Shown in pieces: positions 11,601 through 25,000 of a stretch of 64,000 bases of DNA. Position numbers and translations under genes: made by a program. Each line of letters opens with the position of its first letter. The stretch's first letter is position 1. Source of the DNA: Eunapius fragilis (lineage: Eukaryota > Porifera > Demospongiae > Spongillida > Spongillidae); the NCBI GenBank assembly GCA_963681505.1, contig OY811992.1, positions 2,513,072 to 2,577,071 on the forward strand, read 5' to 3'. The notes under the pieces were generated by a model. The model made no database searches, was not told the DNA's origin, and saw only the letters and a list, made by a program, of their open reading frames with translations.

Positions 11601-14600
11601 AGTACAACCCCGTCGGGTTAGAATTCCGTGTATGTCATATGCACATGCATTGGTACATTTATAGAGAAGTCCTGTAGCTTTTTAATAGTCCAGATCTTAT
11701 TTTCCATGGCACTTAGAATACCTCCTTTAAAAATTCAATTGCTTGAGCTGCATACATTATAAGTGTTAACTCAATATTAGTACATACAATTTTTATCAGT
11801 AGTAATACAATTATAACTCCAGAAGGTTGGTTTAGCTGGGCACAGTCCCATATGGTGAAATTGATTGTGGTTAATTTGAAAATCATTCATTAAATCATTG
11901 ATGTCTTTAAATAGAAGTTATTTGCATATGAAGTACAGTAATAATATTTAATACTGCTTTTGTATTTGTTTTCATAATCATGCAGACAAACACATTTCAG
12001 TGTATCCTGGCCACAGACAATATCAGGTCATACATAATATTCCTGTATGCGGATGGTTTGATAAAGTGGCCACCAACTGGAGCACAGGTTGGATTGAATG
12101 CTGGAGACAGTGTAGTCTATGCAAATATTCCAGGATCACGAACACCCAGCATTCTAAACATTACTCGAATGAGTAATGTTGGAATAGGCGGGAAATGGGT
12201 GTTTCAAGGTAATATCAAATAAATTTATCCATAATTGCACTAAATAAACAACATTGCATTCCTATGCATATTCATATTTTGTTTTGAAATGAGAGCCTAG
12301 AAGTATTCAGAAAGAATGTATAAGGCATGATGAAAATTTTATCATGCACTTCACAAGATAATCTAATAGAGAAAGAAACCTTGATAGAAGTCCGAAATAG
12401 TGACAGGCATCCAGCAAGCGATAGTTGTATTTCTCATTAAAAGGACTTTAACTGTTTGCATCAGCTCTACTATAATCCATTTACATCAATCCTTGGAACC
12501 ATATGTAAAGTAAAAGGCTACATGATAATCATACATTGAAGTTGTTATTCATAAGGTTGCAAGCAAATGAGCATGAAGTAGTATTGTTATTTACACTTAC
12601 CAAGGATATGTAATATAGACAAAACGTTGTAACATAAATGGATACAATAAGCAGACTGTTTTCATCTTCCATCCATCTAATCAGAAATTGATATTTGTGC
12701 GACCATATGTAGGCTAGGCTAATAATACCCTAGTCTTCCAGCTCTGATTGCTAAAGATATCTATTTGACAGTTATTTAATGGATCCAGATACAAATAACT
12801 GCAGCTGATGTCCAGGGCTTCTTGTGACATTTATAGCAGACAATATTGTAGTAGGGTTTCTGCACATTTATGCATGCACTACACTTATGCTTTGATAGCA
12901 TTATTTTAGACTGACTAGTCATGGATGTCCAAACAGCAGGAATGCTTTATAAATGAAGGAGAGGTTTCTATTGTGAATTCATTTTCTAATTGTTTGTCAA
13001 TTCAGCTTTATTAAATGTAATTGTCGCAGAATTGACTATAAGTTTGAGCTGGAAATGAATCCAACCTTGTATTTCAACCTGTTTCTGTAGCATTTTGGGT
13101 ATCAACCTTGGCATGGATAATAGTAATAGTGGAAAGATAGCAACTAGCCAAGCTCATATGAGGTCAGTACTATTCATAGATTGACCTTGCCAAATAGCTC
13201 TTGGCAACATCCTACATTTGTAAACCATGCTGCAATATATTGTTGTAACCCTAATTACAAAACTGTGTGTCCCATGCATTATTTTTTATCATAGGTACAT
13301 TCTGTGGAGTTGTACATAACTACACTGAGGGTTTGCTGCTCTTGAATGGTTTTGTGAAGTGCTATGACCAGCCATATTCATCATCTACAAGCTCAAGAGA
13401 TTTAGATGATTGCTATGGTTCTCAATTAGTGTTTGTTGGTGCCAAGAAATCCAATTCATCAATTATGTTTGAAATTGGAGCATTTGGCTCTCCAAAAGTT
13501 CTTAATTCAACTAATTCAACTAGTACTGCTTACTATGACCTTGGAGGAGCTTACTGGTACCGATATCCATCATACAGTTTTGGTTTTGCATCCTCATCCA
13601 GCATTACCTTGAACACCTGTGATGTTGGTCAAGGCAATGATGACTGTGCACATCGTTTGTGCTGGTACCTTGGTGGTGGTGGGGGATACCGTGCTGGATG
13701 TGTAACTAATGATCAAACATGGAGAAAAGTAATCTACAAAGGAAATACTGTACCAGCATGTTTCCCAGGTATGAACGTATTACCACCGTCTTCTGAATTA
13801 AAGTAATTGTGCGCCATGACCTTAACATAGAAAATAACTTACAAGTTCACCTCCAAATACTTAACTAAGAAGTGTGGCTAAAAATCACACAAATAGAGAT
13901 AGAAATCATGTATTATGTTTTGTGGATCACTCATGGCCTAAAGATTTGCACTGTAAAGAATTTAGCATTGCCACATCAATCTGTTTCTTCCCCTGATTTA
14001 AAATATTTAATCATTGTAATTTAAGTGCTTCTCTAACAATTAAATCCAGCATGGATATTCCTAGAGTCCGGAAAACACATGGGGTCAAGTACTTATTGTG
14101 GCATTTGGTAGTCCGATTCCGACTGCAATGCTGATTGATTATTATGACTATGCTATGCTATTTGGATTTGTTCTACTGAAAACTTACACAGTACACATTG
14201 AGCATATAAAGCAACGTATGACAATACTAATCATGTCATGTTTCCAATACTAATCATGACATTTTTCCAATCCTAATATAAACCTAGTGCGAGAGTTTTA
14301 CCCCTTGTGGATTTGTTTAATAACTACAGGGATGGTTGCAGCAAGAAGGGCCCTCGCACATATATTCTCAAGTTTTCAAATTATTTGATATTCAAAGAGA
14401 AACCTCTGACCTTTTCAACTTCTTTCTTACACCGCACTAGAAATTAGTTTATCCATCGTGGAGTTAGTGGCCTGAATTTTTAATTATGCAAACATTTTAA
14501 TTGTACACATCAACTTTGATGCTCCTTCCTGGAACATCTATTGTTATATCCCTTTTCACTGCAAGGACCCCATAAATAGCATCAAAATCAAACTGCTGCA

Positions 14601-16034
14601 TCTTCAATTGAGTAAAATGGAATTATACATTGTTATAACTATTACAGACCTACAGTATTTAACTGCCTGAAAAATAGAATTGCTAATTGTAGATATGTAT
14701 CATAAATTAATGAATGTATAATTTCCGTAATTCCTTGTTTTCTTTACCTTTTACTCAATTGGTGTCTACAAATCCTACATCACCAATTTTTAATTTTTAT
14801 ATAGGTGCATACATCACTAAGTATTTTTATATCTTATGTATTCACTTTCATCCATGGGGATATTTACAAAAAGTGTTATTGCATTGAATCAAAACAGAAA
14901 TAGATGAATGTGCTCTGGGTATTAGTGGATGCAATCAGATTTGCACCAATACATATGGAAGTTATGTTTGCAGTTGCTACTTTGGATACCAAGTCTCTTC
15001 AAGCAATAAAACGTGTGTTGGTAAGTGCTTAGAAAATAATATGGGGTCGAGGCAGTGAAAAGGGACCTAACGCATATTATAAAATTTTGTTGTAAAAATG
15101 CATCACGTTTAAATCGCTATAACCTCCCAACAGTTATATACTTCCTATTTTCAACACTTTATACTACACCATTTCTCTATGGTAAAATAGATTTTGTGGT
15201 CTTGCATTAGCTTCGTGCCAGTGTTGCACCGTCCGATACCCCTTGGGGTTCAAACCCGCAATATCTTCCTGCAGGAAATTCAATTCACTTTAAATTTGGT
15301 TTATACGTAGAGAGATCCTGAACCTATTGATCTGCCCTGTTCGTTAATTTTTACTTTATCCGTTACGGAGATACAGCTGTGCAAATTAAGTACATCTTTT
15401 CCGCTCGATTCGCACCATTGTTGTATGGATGAATATTCAAGCGTCATTGATAACCAGCCACACCCACGTAACTTCACGTGAGTGTTCGCAGTAGTACACT
15501 ACAACAATGGCACGTGATTTAAGCAGTTTGCCGTAAACATATATGTATAATTCAAGCTTGACAACCACAGTAACGTCGATCATGCTAGCCATTCTTCAAC
15601 AACTTATGTATGCCTACTAGTTCAATTTCAATTTTGTCGTGTTGTAGTGTACTGTTATTCTGTAGATAAAGCATTATAGTGACGTGTAACACAACTGAAG
15701 ACGAACTCGCTGTTTGGTCCGCGCATACGAGTTCGATCGTAATTGCAATGGCAGTTTCGATAGTGGTGACGTTGACTTTGATAGCGACGAGTTGCAGTGA
15801 TGGTGGTGAAAGTAGACGTGACGTGGTAGGCTTGAGTCTCACGCATTTACTCAGGCTGCAGTTGAAGCAATGAGTATCATTACCAACCATCATTACCGAT
15901 TTAGAGGCCCGTGGTACATGCGGTATAGTAGGGATAATTTCACAACCTAACCATACTGTGATTAATTAATTTTGTATGAATGCCTCATCGATTAGTCAGA
16001 GCCACTCCCCCATGGCGCCCCTCTGTTTGATTAG

Positions 16035-16067
<33 letters not shown>

Positions 16068-19000
16068 ACCCTTTTGAAACACCTAGGAACGCCACTGTCC
16101 AAAATCTATGTTACAATAGAGAAATGGTGTAGTATGAAGTGTTGAAAATAGGAAGTGTATAACGTTAACCGCTGGGAGGTTATACGAGATGCATTTTTAT
16201 TTTAAAAAATTATTATATGCGCTAGGTCCCTTTTCGCTGCCCTCGACCCCATATTATGTTCCTTAGAAACTGCCAGCAACAGTTACAATGTGCAACATCC
16301 AAATCTACAGATATAGATGAGTGTGCACAAGGTATAAGTGGATGCAATCAGATTTGTACCAATACTATTGGAAGTTATGTGTGCAGTTGCTATTCTGGAT
16401 ATCAAAAAACTCTGAACAATAGAACATGTACTGGTAAGAATACACTCACAAACCAAGCAGAACAATTTCCTTATATTCCAATCTGTAGATGTGAATGAAT
16501 GTGCTCTGGGTATCAGTGGATGCAATCAGATTTGTACCAATACCAATGGAAGCTACATGTGCAGTTGCTACCTTGGATACCAAATCTCTTACAACATTAT
16601 GGCATGTGTGGGTAAGCCCTTAACAGAAATCAGACAGTTGTAGTACAGCCTAATAGGAGGGATTATATATTTTTTATGTGACTTTAAACCATGATATCCA
16701 CCAGACTCACAATACCTCCATGCACCACCACACCCTGTTTACCTCCATACTCCATCACACCCAGTGTTCCTCCATCCAGGTGCCTCCACCGAACCTCGCC
16801 ATGTACCTATATTACAATTGGTTCTTGCTACTGTGGCCTTGTTCTCTGTGTGCAGAGTTTGTATCTCTAGCTATCTCTTTTATACACTAGGGTGTGTAAC
16901 CGATTTTCAGGTTTTGTAGGTTAATCGCTTATTCGCGATTATCTATTCGGTCGACTATGCGCTTTGTAGAATAGCAGGTTACCGATTCAGAATTTCCTTT
17001 AGTCGAAATAACCGATTCTGTTTTCTTAGTCGCGATTAGTCGATATTCGTTTCCTTCATATGCAGAAATCGGTAGCAAATCGATTACCCCTTTTTATATA
17101 CCCTTCGCATTTCCCTCCTGTGCAAAGGCATACTAACGGGTTAATTAATAGGTAAAAAGAATCATTGTGATGTAATCAACACTTAGTCGCACGTCTGGGG
17201 ACCCGGCGAAGGAAAACCATCAGTGCCCTCCCTCAATAATACGCGCAGTGGGCACGGCAATTTAAATACGTTCGCACTTTCTCTGCAGTATTGTACATGT
17301 GCATTTATCAAACGCGCTGCGTACTCCTTTGCACGGGTGACAGGTGTCCAAATACATCGGCACACTGGTTCTTTTCCAGACGTTCGGCCATGGCGTTCTG
17401 ATTATCGTACATGTCTCGATTGGCGGCTTTGACATGTGCCTGAAGCGGTGTTCCACCATGAGGCTTCAAGCTGGTGCTGCTCAGTACTTATTGAATTGTA
17501 TATTGTTGGCTTATAACTGCCAATTGTGGCGGATGGGAATGATACATCATACATGTACTTGTTCAAGGCCTTTTGGCGGCGGGATGGACAAACTATTCAT
17601 TTCGTTTTTATCTCAGTAAACCAAAGCCTTACTTGTCCCGTACTTATACTGAGTGCGTTGGTAGCGGCGAACAAATAGCCACGTGTTTTTCGGTGAAAAA
17701 AAAATGCTTGGCCATTGAATCATGGGTTTGGCGTAACATTGGCATGCACATCGTTCCCAGTCACTGTTGCCTGTGGGTACTATCTATGTTATCTTAAAGT
17801 TGGCGCAAGCAACCGATAAGCAATAAAACTGGCTATGCATATACTTGCATTAGACTTGAGAAACTTGATTTATCGTAAAAAAAAAAAGGACAAATCTGGA
17901 AAAACCTAGGTAATCGTTAGCAAATTAATAGTGCATTAATCGCCAAAATCGGTTTAATGTTACTAATAACCGATTTGCAAGTTGCTATAAACCTGAAAAA
18001 TCGATTGGACATTTTTTCATAGTCGAAATAATCGATTTTGATTTATACACACCCTATTATACACTTTGTCTGCATGTGCATACTGATTGTAACGAAGCAC
18101 TTATTTGGAAGGCTTGGGCAGGCATGGTAGACATCCCAAATGAGAAATATATGCAGGTTAAGTCAATTCAAAATTATAATTGTGTTTATAGCTGTATTTT
18201 TCACAAACAGTTTTTTTGAAAAACGTAATTAATTGAAAAATGTTATTCTGCAAGTGAAAATCTTACAGCAGTATTTAAGTGAAGCTATTTTTGAAACTAA
18301 CTTTCATGTGCCTGCATTTACCAGGTCCCTTTGTACACATAGTAAGTGGTGATGATGAACTGACTGAGAATGTTAGAAGTGTAGCGCATGCGCTATAGCT
18401 GCTCTTATTATGGACATGCGCAGTGTTTACACCTGAGGGTATTTAATGGCGTGCTGTACGATCTTATTTGATTAAACACTTGGATTGCTACACTGGTGTC
18501 AGAAGTGGGATCGGACCGAATGCTACATGGCCGAGCAGGAAGAGCGGAAGGCTGTTCGGTTTAGCGCTAGACCGCCCGCTCGGTTTGCTAAGGGCGCTGA
18601 CTTCAATCTCTGGGTCAAAAGGTTAGAACTGTACTTCAGGGAAGCGAAGGTCCCGGATAACAAGCGAGGAGAAGAGTTGGTAGCGCTGTTGGAAGACGAC
18701 GCATTTCGGGTAGTGAGTCAGTCGGGTTTTGTTAGCGGTGACGGGGTGGAGTATGAAGAGGTGAAGAAATGTCTGCAGGAGCAGTATGCGCCAAAAGGAG
18801 TCGAACTGGAATGGCAGCGCAAACTGCACTCAGCCCACCAGGAGAGACCCGAGACCCTGTTAGAATTTTCAGGGCGGTTGCGGATGCTGGCGGACAAGGC
18901 TTACCCTTCGTGGTCGGCGGAAAGACGACTTGAAATGGCGCGTGAGCAATTTATTCACGGTGTTATCTCTCCTTCTGTGCAGATGAGGCTTTTGAGGAAG

Positions 19001-22000
19001 CAACCAGAGTCGTTGGAGGCTGCACTTGCTTTGGCTAGCCAGTGGGAATCAGTGGAGCTGGCTCAACAAAGCCTACGCGGAGAGAAACAGGGGTCAGGTG
19101 CGAGTCTTGCCGTGTCAGGTGAACGAGACCTGGTACAAGGTGCATTGCGAGCTAATACGGTGGAAGAGTTGGCGTTACAAGTCCAACAGCTGTCACAGGA
19201 GATTAGTAAGTTGTCAAGTCGGGAAGTCGGTGAGAAAAGGAGCGCTCCGAAAAGGGTCCCTGTCTGTTGGAACTGCAAGCAAAAAGGGCATATACGGCGC
19301 AATTGTCCTCAGCGGAAGGAACGGAATGTATCTCCGAAGGAGATTGGGAAGGACAGGTCAGTGAAGTACACATCGGCTGTGGCATGCACGTTGATACTGC
19401 AGGGTATGGTTGGGGGTCGTCCCACACGTATGCTAGTGGATACAGGATCATCCGTTACCCTTGTGCATGAAAAGGTGTGGAATGACATTTCTCAAGACAG
19501 GAAACTCTTGACACCCCAATGTCCTGTGATGGCAGTTAATGGAGACTCGTTAAGTCTATGTGGACAGATTGACCTTGATCTTATGGTGGGAAAGCATGTG
19601 AGAACTCATACTGTCCTTGTTGTGCGTGAGATGACGCAGGAGTGTTTATTGGGAACAGACTTTCTAGAACAATACGGGTGTGTTGTTGACCTGGGGAGAA
19701 GAACAATGATCATGTTAGGCGAAACAATACCCCTAGACACCTTGTACGGGTCGTGTATTTCTACATGTCATGTGTTTGTACAGGAGACAGCTGTCGTGCC
19801 ACCCTATCACGAGATGCGATTGCAGGTTCAGTTGGAAGGTGCGAAAACGGACGGGGACTATGTGGGTCTGTTCCAGCCAAAGGCGGAAATGTCTACTCAA
19901 CGCGGACTTCTGTTTGCCTGTTCTGTATCTCCTGTCCATGATGGCAAAGCAGTAGTTCAGCTGGTGAACCCCTCTGCAGTTCCTGTAACACTGCATTGCA
20001 AGGAGAAGGTTGGTCAGGTATCCCCATGGGATGGAAGAGAGGGAGCGAATATGGTTGAGCCTGCATTGGGCACACGGCTTCCAGCCCGATCAACAGAGGC
20101 AATTGGTAAAGCAGTTGGGGAATTAATGGGTGACACATCGGGGTTGTCAAGGGAGGAGTGTGCTAAGTTGAAAACAATTTTACATCATTTCTCAGATGTA
20201 ATTTCTGTAGGTGACGGTGATTTAGGGCGTACCAATGTCTTACGTCATACCATCAACTCAGGTGACACCCCCCCTGTTCATCAGCCGGCGCGGAGGCTTC
20301 CGTTTCATCAACGTGACGTGGTACAGAAAATGATCCAGGGAATGCTCCAACAGGGGATAATAGAGCCGTCCGGAGGAGCATGGGCCTCGCCTATTGTTCT
20401 GGTTAGGAAAAAGGACGGTTCATACAGGTTTTGTGTAGATTTTCGTCGCCTGAATAGCGTAACAAAAAAAGACGTGCACCCTCTTCCCAGGATTGATGAT
20501 GCTCTGGACACTTTATCCGGCTCCAAGTGGTTTTCAACCTTAGATTTGGCAAGTGGCTACTGGCAGGTAGAAATGGATCCTGCGGACAAGGAGAAAACTG
20601 CGTTCATCACTCCGTTTGGTCTACATCAGTTCCGAGTAATGCCGTTCGGACTAACGAACGCTCCAAGCACGTTTCAGCGGTTAATGAGTATGGTCCTGGC
20701 AGGACTCAGTTGGGTAACATGCTTGGTATACCTTGATGATATCATCATTTTTAGTCGAACGGTGGAAGAGCACTTGCAGCGGCTTACAGAGGTGCTACAG
20801 AGGCTTAAGGAGGCGGGGCTGAAGATCAAGCCTAGCAAATGCCATCTGCTTTGCAAGAGTGTGCGGTATCTGGGCTACGTGGTTTCAGAGAAGGGTATAG
20901 CTGCGGATGCTGACAAGATCAAGTGCGTCGAAAACTGGCCTACGCCCACTGATCATGAAAGCCTGCGACAGTTCTTGGGGTTTGCTTCCTATTATAGGAA
21001 ATTCATTCGCAATTTTGCAGACACCGCTGCTCCTCTTCATGCACTAACAGAAAAATCCAAACCCTGGCACTGGACTGAACTGTGTGATAAGGCATTTGTG
21101 GCTTTAAAGGGTAAGTTAGCTTCGCCCCCTATTTTATCCTTTCCACAGTTCGACAGAACATTTGTGGTTGATGCTGACGCCAGTCAGGAGGGTGTTGGAG
21201 CAGTACTATCACACTTGGACGATGGAAGGGTGATCGCATATGCTAGCAGGGTGCTTACAAAGGCGGAATGCCAATATTGTGCAACGAGACGTGAGTTGTT
21301 GGCATTGGTATGGTCAGTTCGTCAGTTTCGGGCTTATCTATGGGGACGAAGGTTTATTGTTCGCACCGACCACAGCGCGCTTCGTTGGTTACGTAGTTTT
21401 AAAGACCCCCAGGGCCAGGTGGCGAGGTGGCTAGAGATTCTCGCTGAATTTGATTTTGATGTTATTCATCGTCCAGGTCTTCGTCATGGCAATGCAGACG
21501 CCCTTTCAAGGATCCAGTGTAAGCAATGTGGTATGCACAATGGCATTGCCACGCCGTGTTTGTTCCACAATGCGTTTGGGGCCGTTAATGGTAACGGTGG
21601 TAATTTGTGGTCTGGATCGAATGTGCATTCTGAGGCAGGCCTCTCCGTTTTGCCACTGGAGAACTCTAAGGAGATGCAGGGGTCTGATGCTGATCTTCGA
21701 AGGGTAATTTCCTGGATAGAAAACTCGTCTCCACCAGCTGCTTTGCCAAGTGAGGGCAGTTACACTCTGCAGACATTGTGGGCACAGTATAAACACCTGG
21801 TAGTTCGGGATGGGGTTCTGTTTAGACAGTGGGAAGATGTTCCGGGAAAGGGTTGCAATAAACATCTTCAGTTGGTAGTACCTCGGAGTTGGATAGGCTC
21901 TGTCCTGCAGCAACTTCATAGCTCTCCCAGTGGTGGCCATCTTGGAATGTTCAAGACTTTGGAGAAAGTCCGTTCCCGTTTTTACTGGCCGGGTCAGCGC

Positions 22001-25000
22001 CATGACATCGAAGACTGGTGTCGAGCTTGTGAATTGTGTGCGGCACGGAAGTCACCTCCACGGCGCAATCGTGCCCCAATGCAGCAGGTGTTGGCTGGTG
22101 GCCCATTCCAGCGTGTGGCCATGGACATCCTGGGTCCTCTGCCGCTCACGGATAGAGGGAACAAGTACATTCTAGTGTTAGGGGATTATTTTACAAAATG
22201 GGTGGAGTCTTATCCAATACCTAACATGGAAGCAAAAACTATTGCTAACGTGTTTGTTAGTCATTTTGTCAGCAGGTTTGGAGCCCCTGATGTTCTGCAC
22301 ACCGATCAGGGGAGGAACTTTGAGTCCGCCCTGTTTAAGGAAGTGTGTTTGCTGTTGGGAGTTCAGAAGACAAGGACTACGCCTTATCACCCGCAATCTG
22401 ATGGGCTGGTCGAACGCTTTAATCGAACTTTGCTTGATCTCCTTAGCATTGCATCGAGGGAGGATGAACAGAATTGGGACCTCTGTATTCCAGCAGTGAT
22501 GCTAGCCTATCGTACAAGTGTGCAGGAGTCCACTGGGTGTACGCCATATTTCCTCCTCTTCGGACGTGAGGCCAGGCTGCCGGTGGATGTCATGTTTGGG
22601 TTGCCTCCAAATGTTCCACCTCAGCCGGTACACCAATATAGCAAAGATTTGAGAGCTCGACTGGATACTGCGTATGAGAGGGTGCGAGAACGGTTAGGTT
22701 GGCGGCAGCGCCGTCAGAAGATGGTGTATGACCGCAGACGGACGGGAAGGCCGTATGGGATTGGTGAATGGGTTTGGTTGTATTGTCCTGCTGTGCCCAG
22801 GGGGAAGTCGGCTAAATTACACTCTTATTGGCAGGGTCCATATAAAGTTGTGAAAGTGTTCAGTAATGTGTTATACTTGATCCAACACAGGGACTCCACT
22901 CGCAAGAAAGTTGTTGTTCATTTTGACAGGTTGAAGCCGTGTGCACGGGGAGGTACATACGAACAAGGGACAACCGCACCACGTGATGCAGCTGTTTTTT
23001 CTGAGGCTGAGGAATCAGATGTATCCGATGCTGAGGAAACTGAAGATGATAACTTGGTGATTGCTCCTCAAGAGGATAATCTCGAGCCAGAGCGCCAGGA
23101 GGAGCAACATGAAGTGGAGCCTCGGGATGATCAGCAGGAACAGCCGCCAGTGGAGCCATTGCCACTTCTCCGACAGTCGAAAAGATTAAGGAGTCGGCCG
23201 GACAGATTTGGAACAAACATTTTTGACTAGAGACAGATTCACTAGGAGGGGGGATAGTGTAGCGCATGCGCTATAGCTGCTCTTATTATGGACATGCGCA
23301 GTGTTTACACCTGAGGGTATTTAATGGCGTGCTGTACGATCTTATTTGATTAAACACTTGGATTGCTACAGAACCACCATAATAATAATTCTCTATTTGT
23401 GCCATGCTTCAAATTCACACAGATGTGGATGAATGTGCTGTGGGTATAAGTGGTTGTGATCAGATTTGTACCAACACAATTGGAAGCTACCAGTGCAGTT
23501 GTCGCCTTGGATACCTGATTTCCACAAACAGCAGATCATGTGTGGGTAAGCTGTGTAGCATGTTATAATTACCTTTTCAGATGATAGGTTAAGAAAGCTT
23601 GTTTGAAGGGAGTGATTCAAATTAAATGGCATTAGTATACAAGTGGCTGTAGGTTTTAACCACTACAATCTAATTATATAATATAGTTAACAAAAAATAG
23701 ACGGTTGAACCTTGGAAATGTGCTTGGCAACCATGTCAACATCAAATCACTATGCATATAAGACCTAGCAACAACAAAGCATGCAAAATACTTGTGACAT
23801 ACCTAAATACATTCTACATGGTTAAACAGGTACTCCTAGTGCTACAGAGCCGATGGAGGAATTAGGGAACTCGATATAGATTCCACTCGAAATGCCAGAT
23901 TGCATCGGATTTAGTACAATGTTTGTCACAATGGGGTGCCAATCTTGGGAGAGGTTTTGATAGCAATCTCACTCAACCCCTCAATAATGTACACTCCTTT
24001 TAGGATAGCTATGTAGTTTTTACACCTTTTCTCAGATGCACAAGCTGCTGACAAGTTATTCGACCAACTTCTTTAATTAGGTCAGGTTGAAGCGGTAAAA
24101 ATACACATTAGGTAGTGTATCTGAACCGCCCATGCAATAGTTTACAAGTCTGTGGTTTTCTTCTTGATTTAGGCTACTAACTATTTCTATATTTGGGCTG
24201 AGTAGGGATTAAACATTTAAAAGCCGTTTGTAACATTCGCTTACATCACTAGCATTGTATGCATCAAGCAGAGCAAGTTTACATTTATGGACTTAATTGA
24301 TTGCATTTAAGCCCACTGCATGTGGTACATTTTTATTAAAAAGTGTGCCAACTATGAAATTCTTCCGTGCAGATATAGATGAATGTGCTCTTGGTATTAC
24401 TGGCTGCAGCCAGATATGTACCAATACATACGGAAGCTACTTTTGTGATTGCTATCTTGGATATAAAATCTCTTCTAACAACCAAACCTGTGTGGGTAAG
24501 ATCATAGCCAGTATTATCTTGCCTTCATAAATCAAAAGATCTCAGGTTTTACATAATTTACTTCCAAACTTACAAATGCAAATTTTTTTAAGTACTAGTA
24601 TAATTACAAAATCCTTTCATGAACCATGAAAAACTATTACTTGAATTCCAAACTTGCAGATGTGGATGAATGTGCTCTTAATACAAGTGGCTGCAATCAG
24701 ATGTGCACCAATACCAATGGACACTATGTGTGCAGCTGCTACTATGGATACCACATTATTTCAAACAATAAAACTTGCTTAGGTAAGCATGTATTGCACT
24801 AATTTGATTTCAGCATAATTTATATATCAACAATTTAAAAATCAATGTAGTCATTTCATGACAAAGCAGGGATTAAATTTTATAAATTTACACATTTAAA
24901 ATTTTAAAATCCCCTACTAGAAAGATGTAATTTTTAAATGTGCCTATGTGATTCAATTGAGAAAAATCAAGCATTCAAGGTAGCCACTTGACTCTCAAAT

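Larger units (their letters stand above)
18380..23370 (+). mobile_element. Intact young Ty3/gypsy retrotransposon
   Basis: This 4991-base element has 113-base LTRs (18380-18492 and 23258-23370) that are identical by eye, a primer binding site, one long gag-pol frame and a purine tract. Identical LTRs mean recent insertion. It lies in intron 7 of the nidogen/EGF gene in sense orientation. Flanks AGAAG (left) and GAACC (right) do not form a clear 5-bp duplication; only GAA is shared next to the ends. Confidence 0.95.

Noticed and set aside
17183..17619. ORFs inside the hAT element at 16888-18056 as a transposase
   Set aside because: Short frames on both strands without BED, DUF4371 or dimerisation motifs.
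19026..23267. Overlapping ORFs on both strands within Ty3 element 1, and likewise within element 2
   Set aside because: Shadows of the long gag-pol frames.
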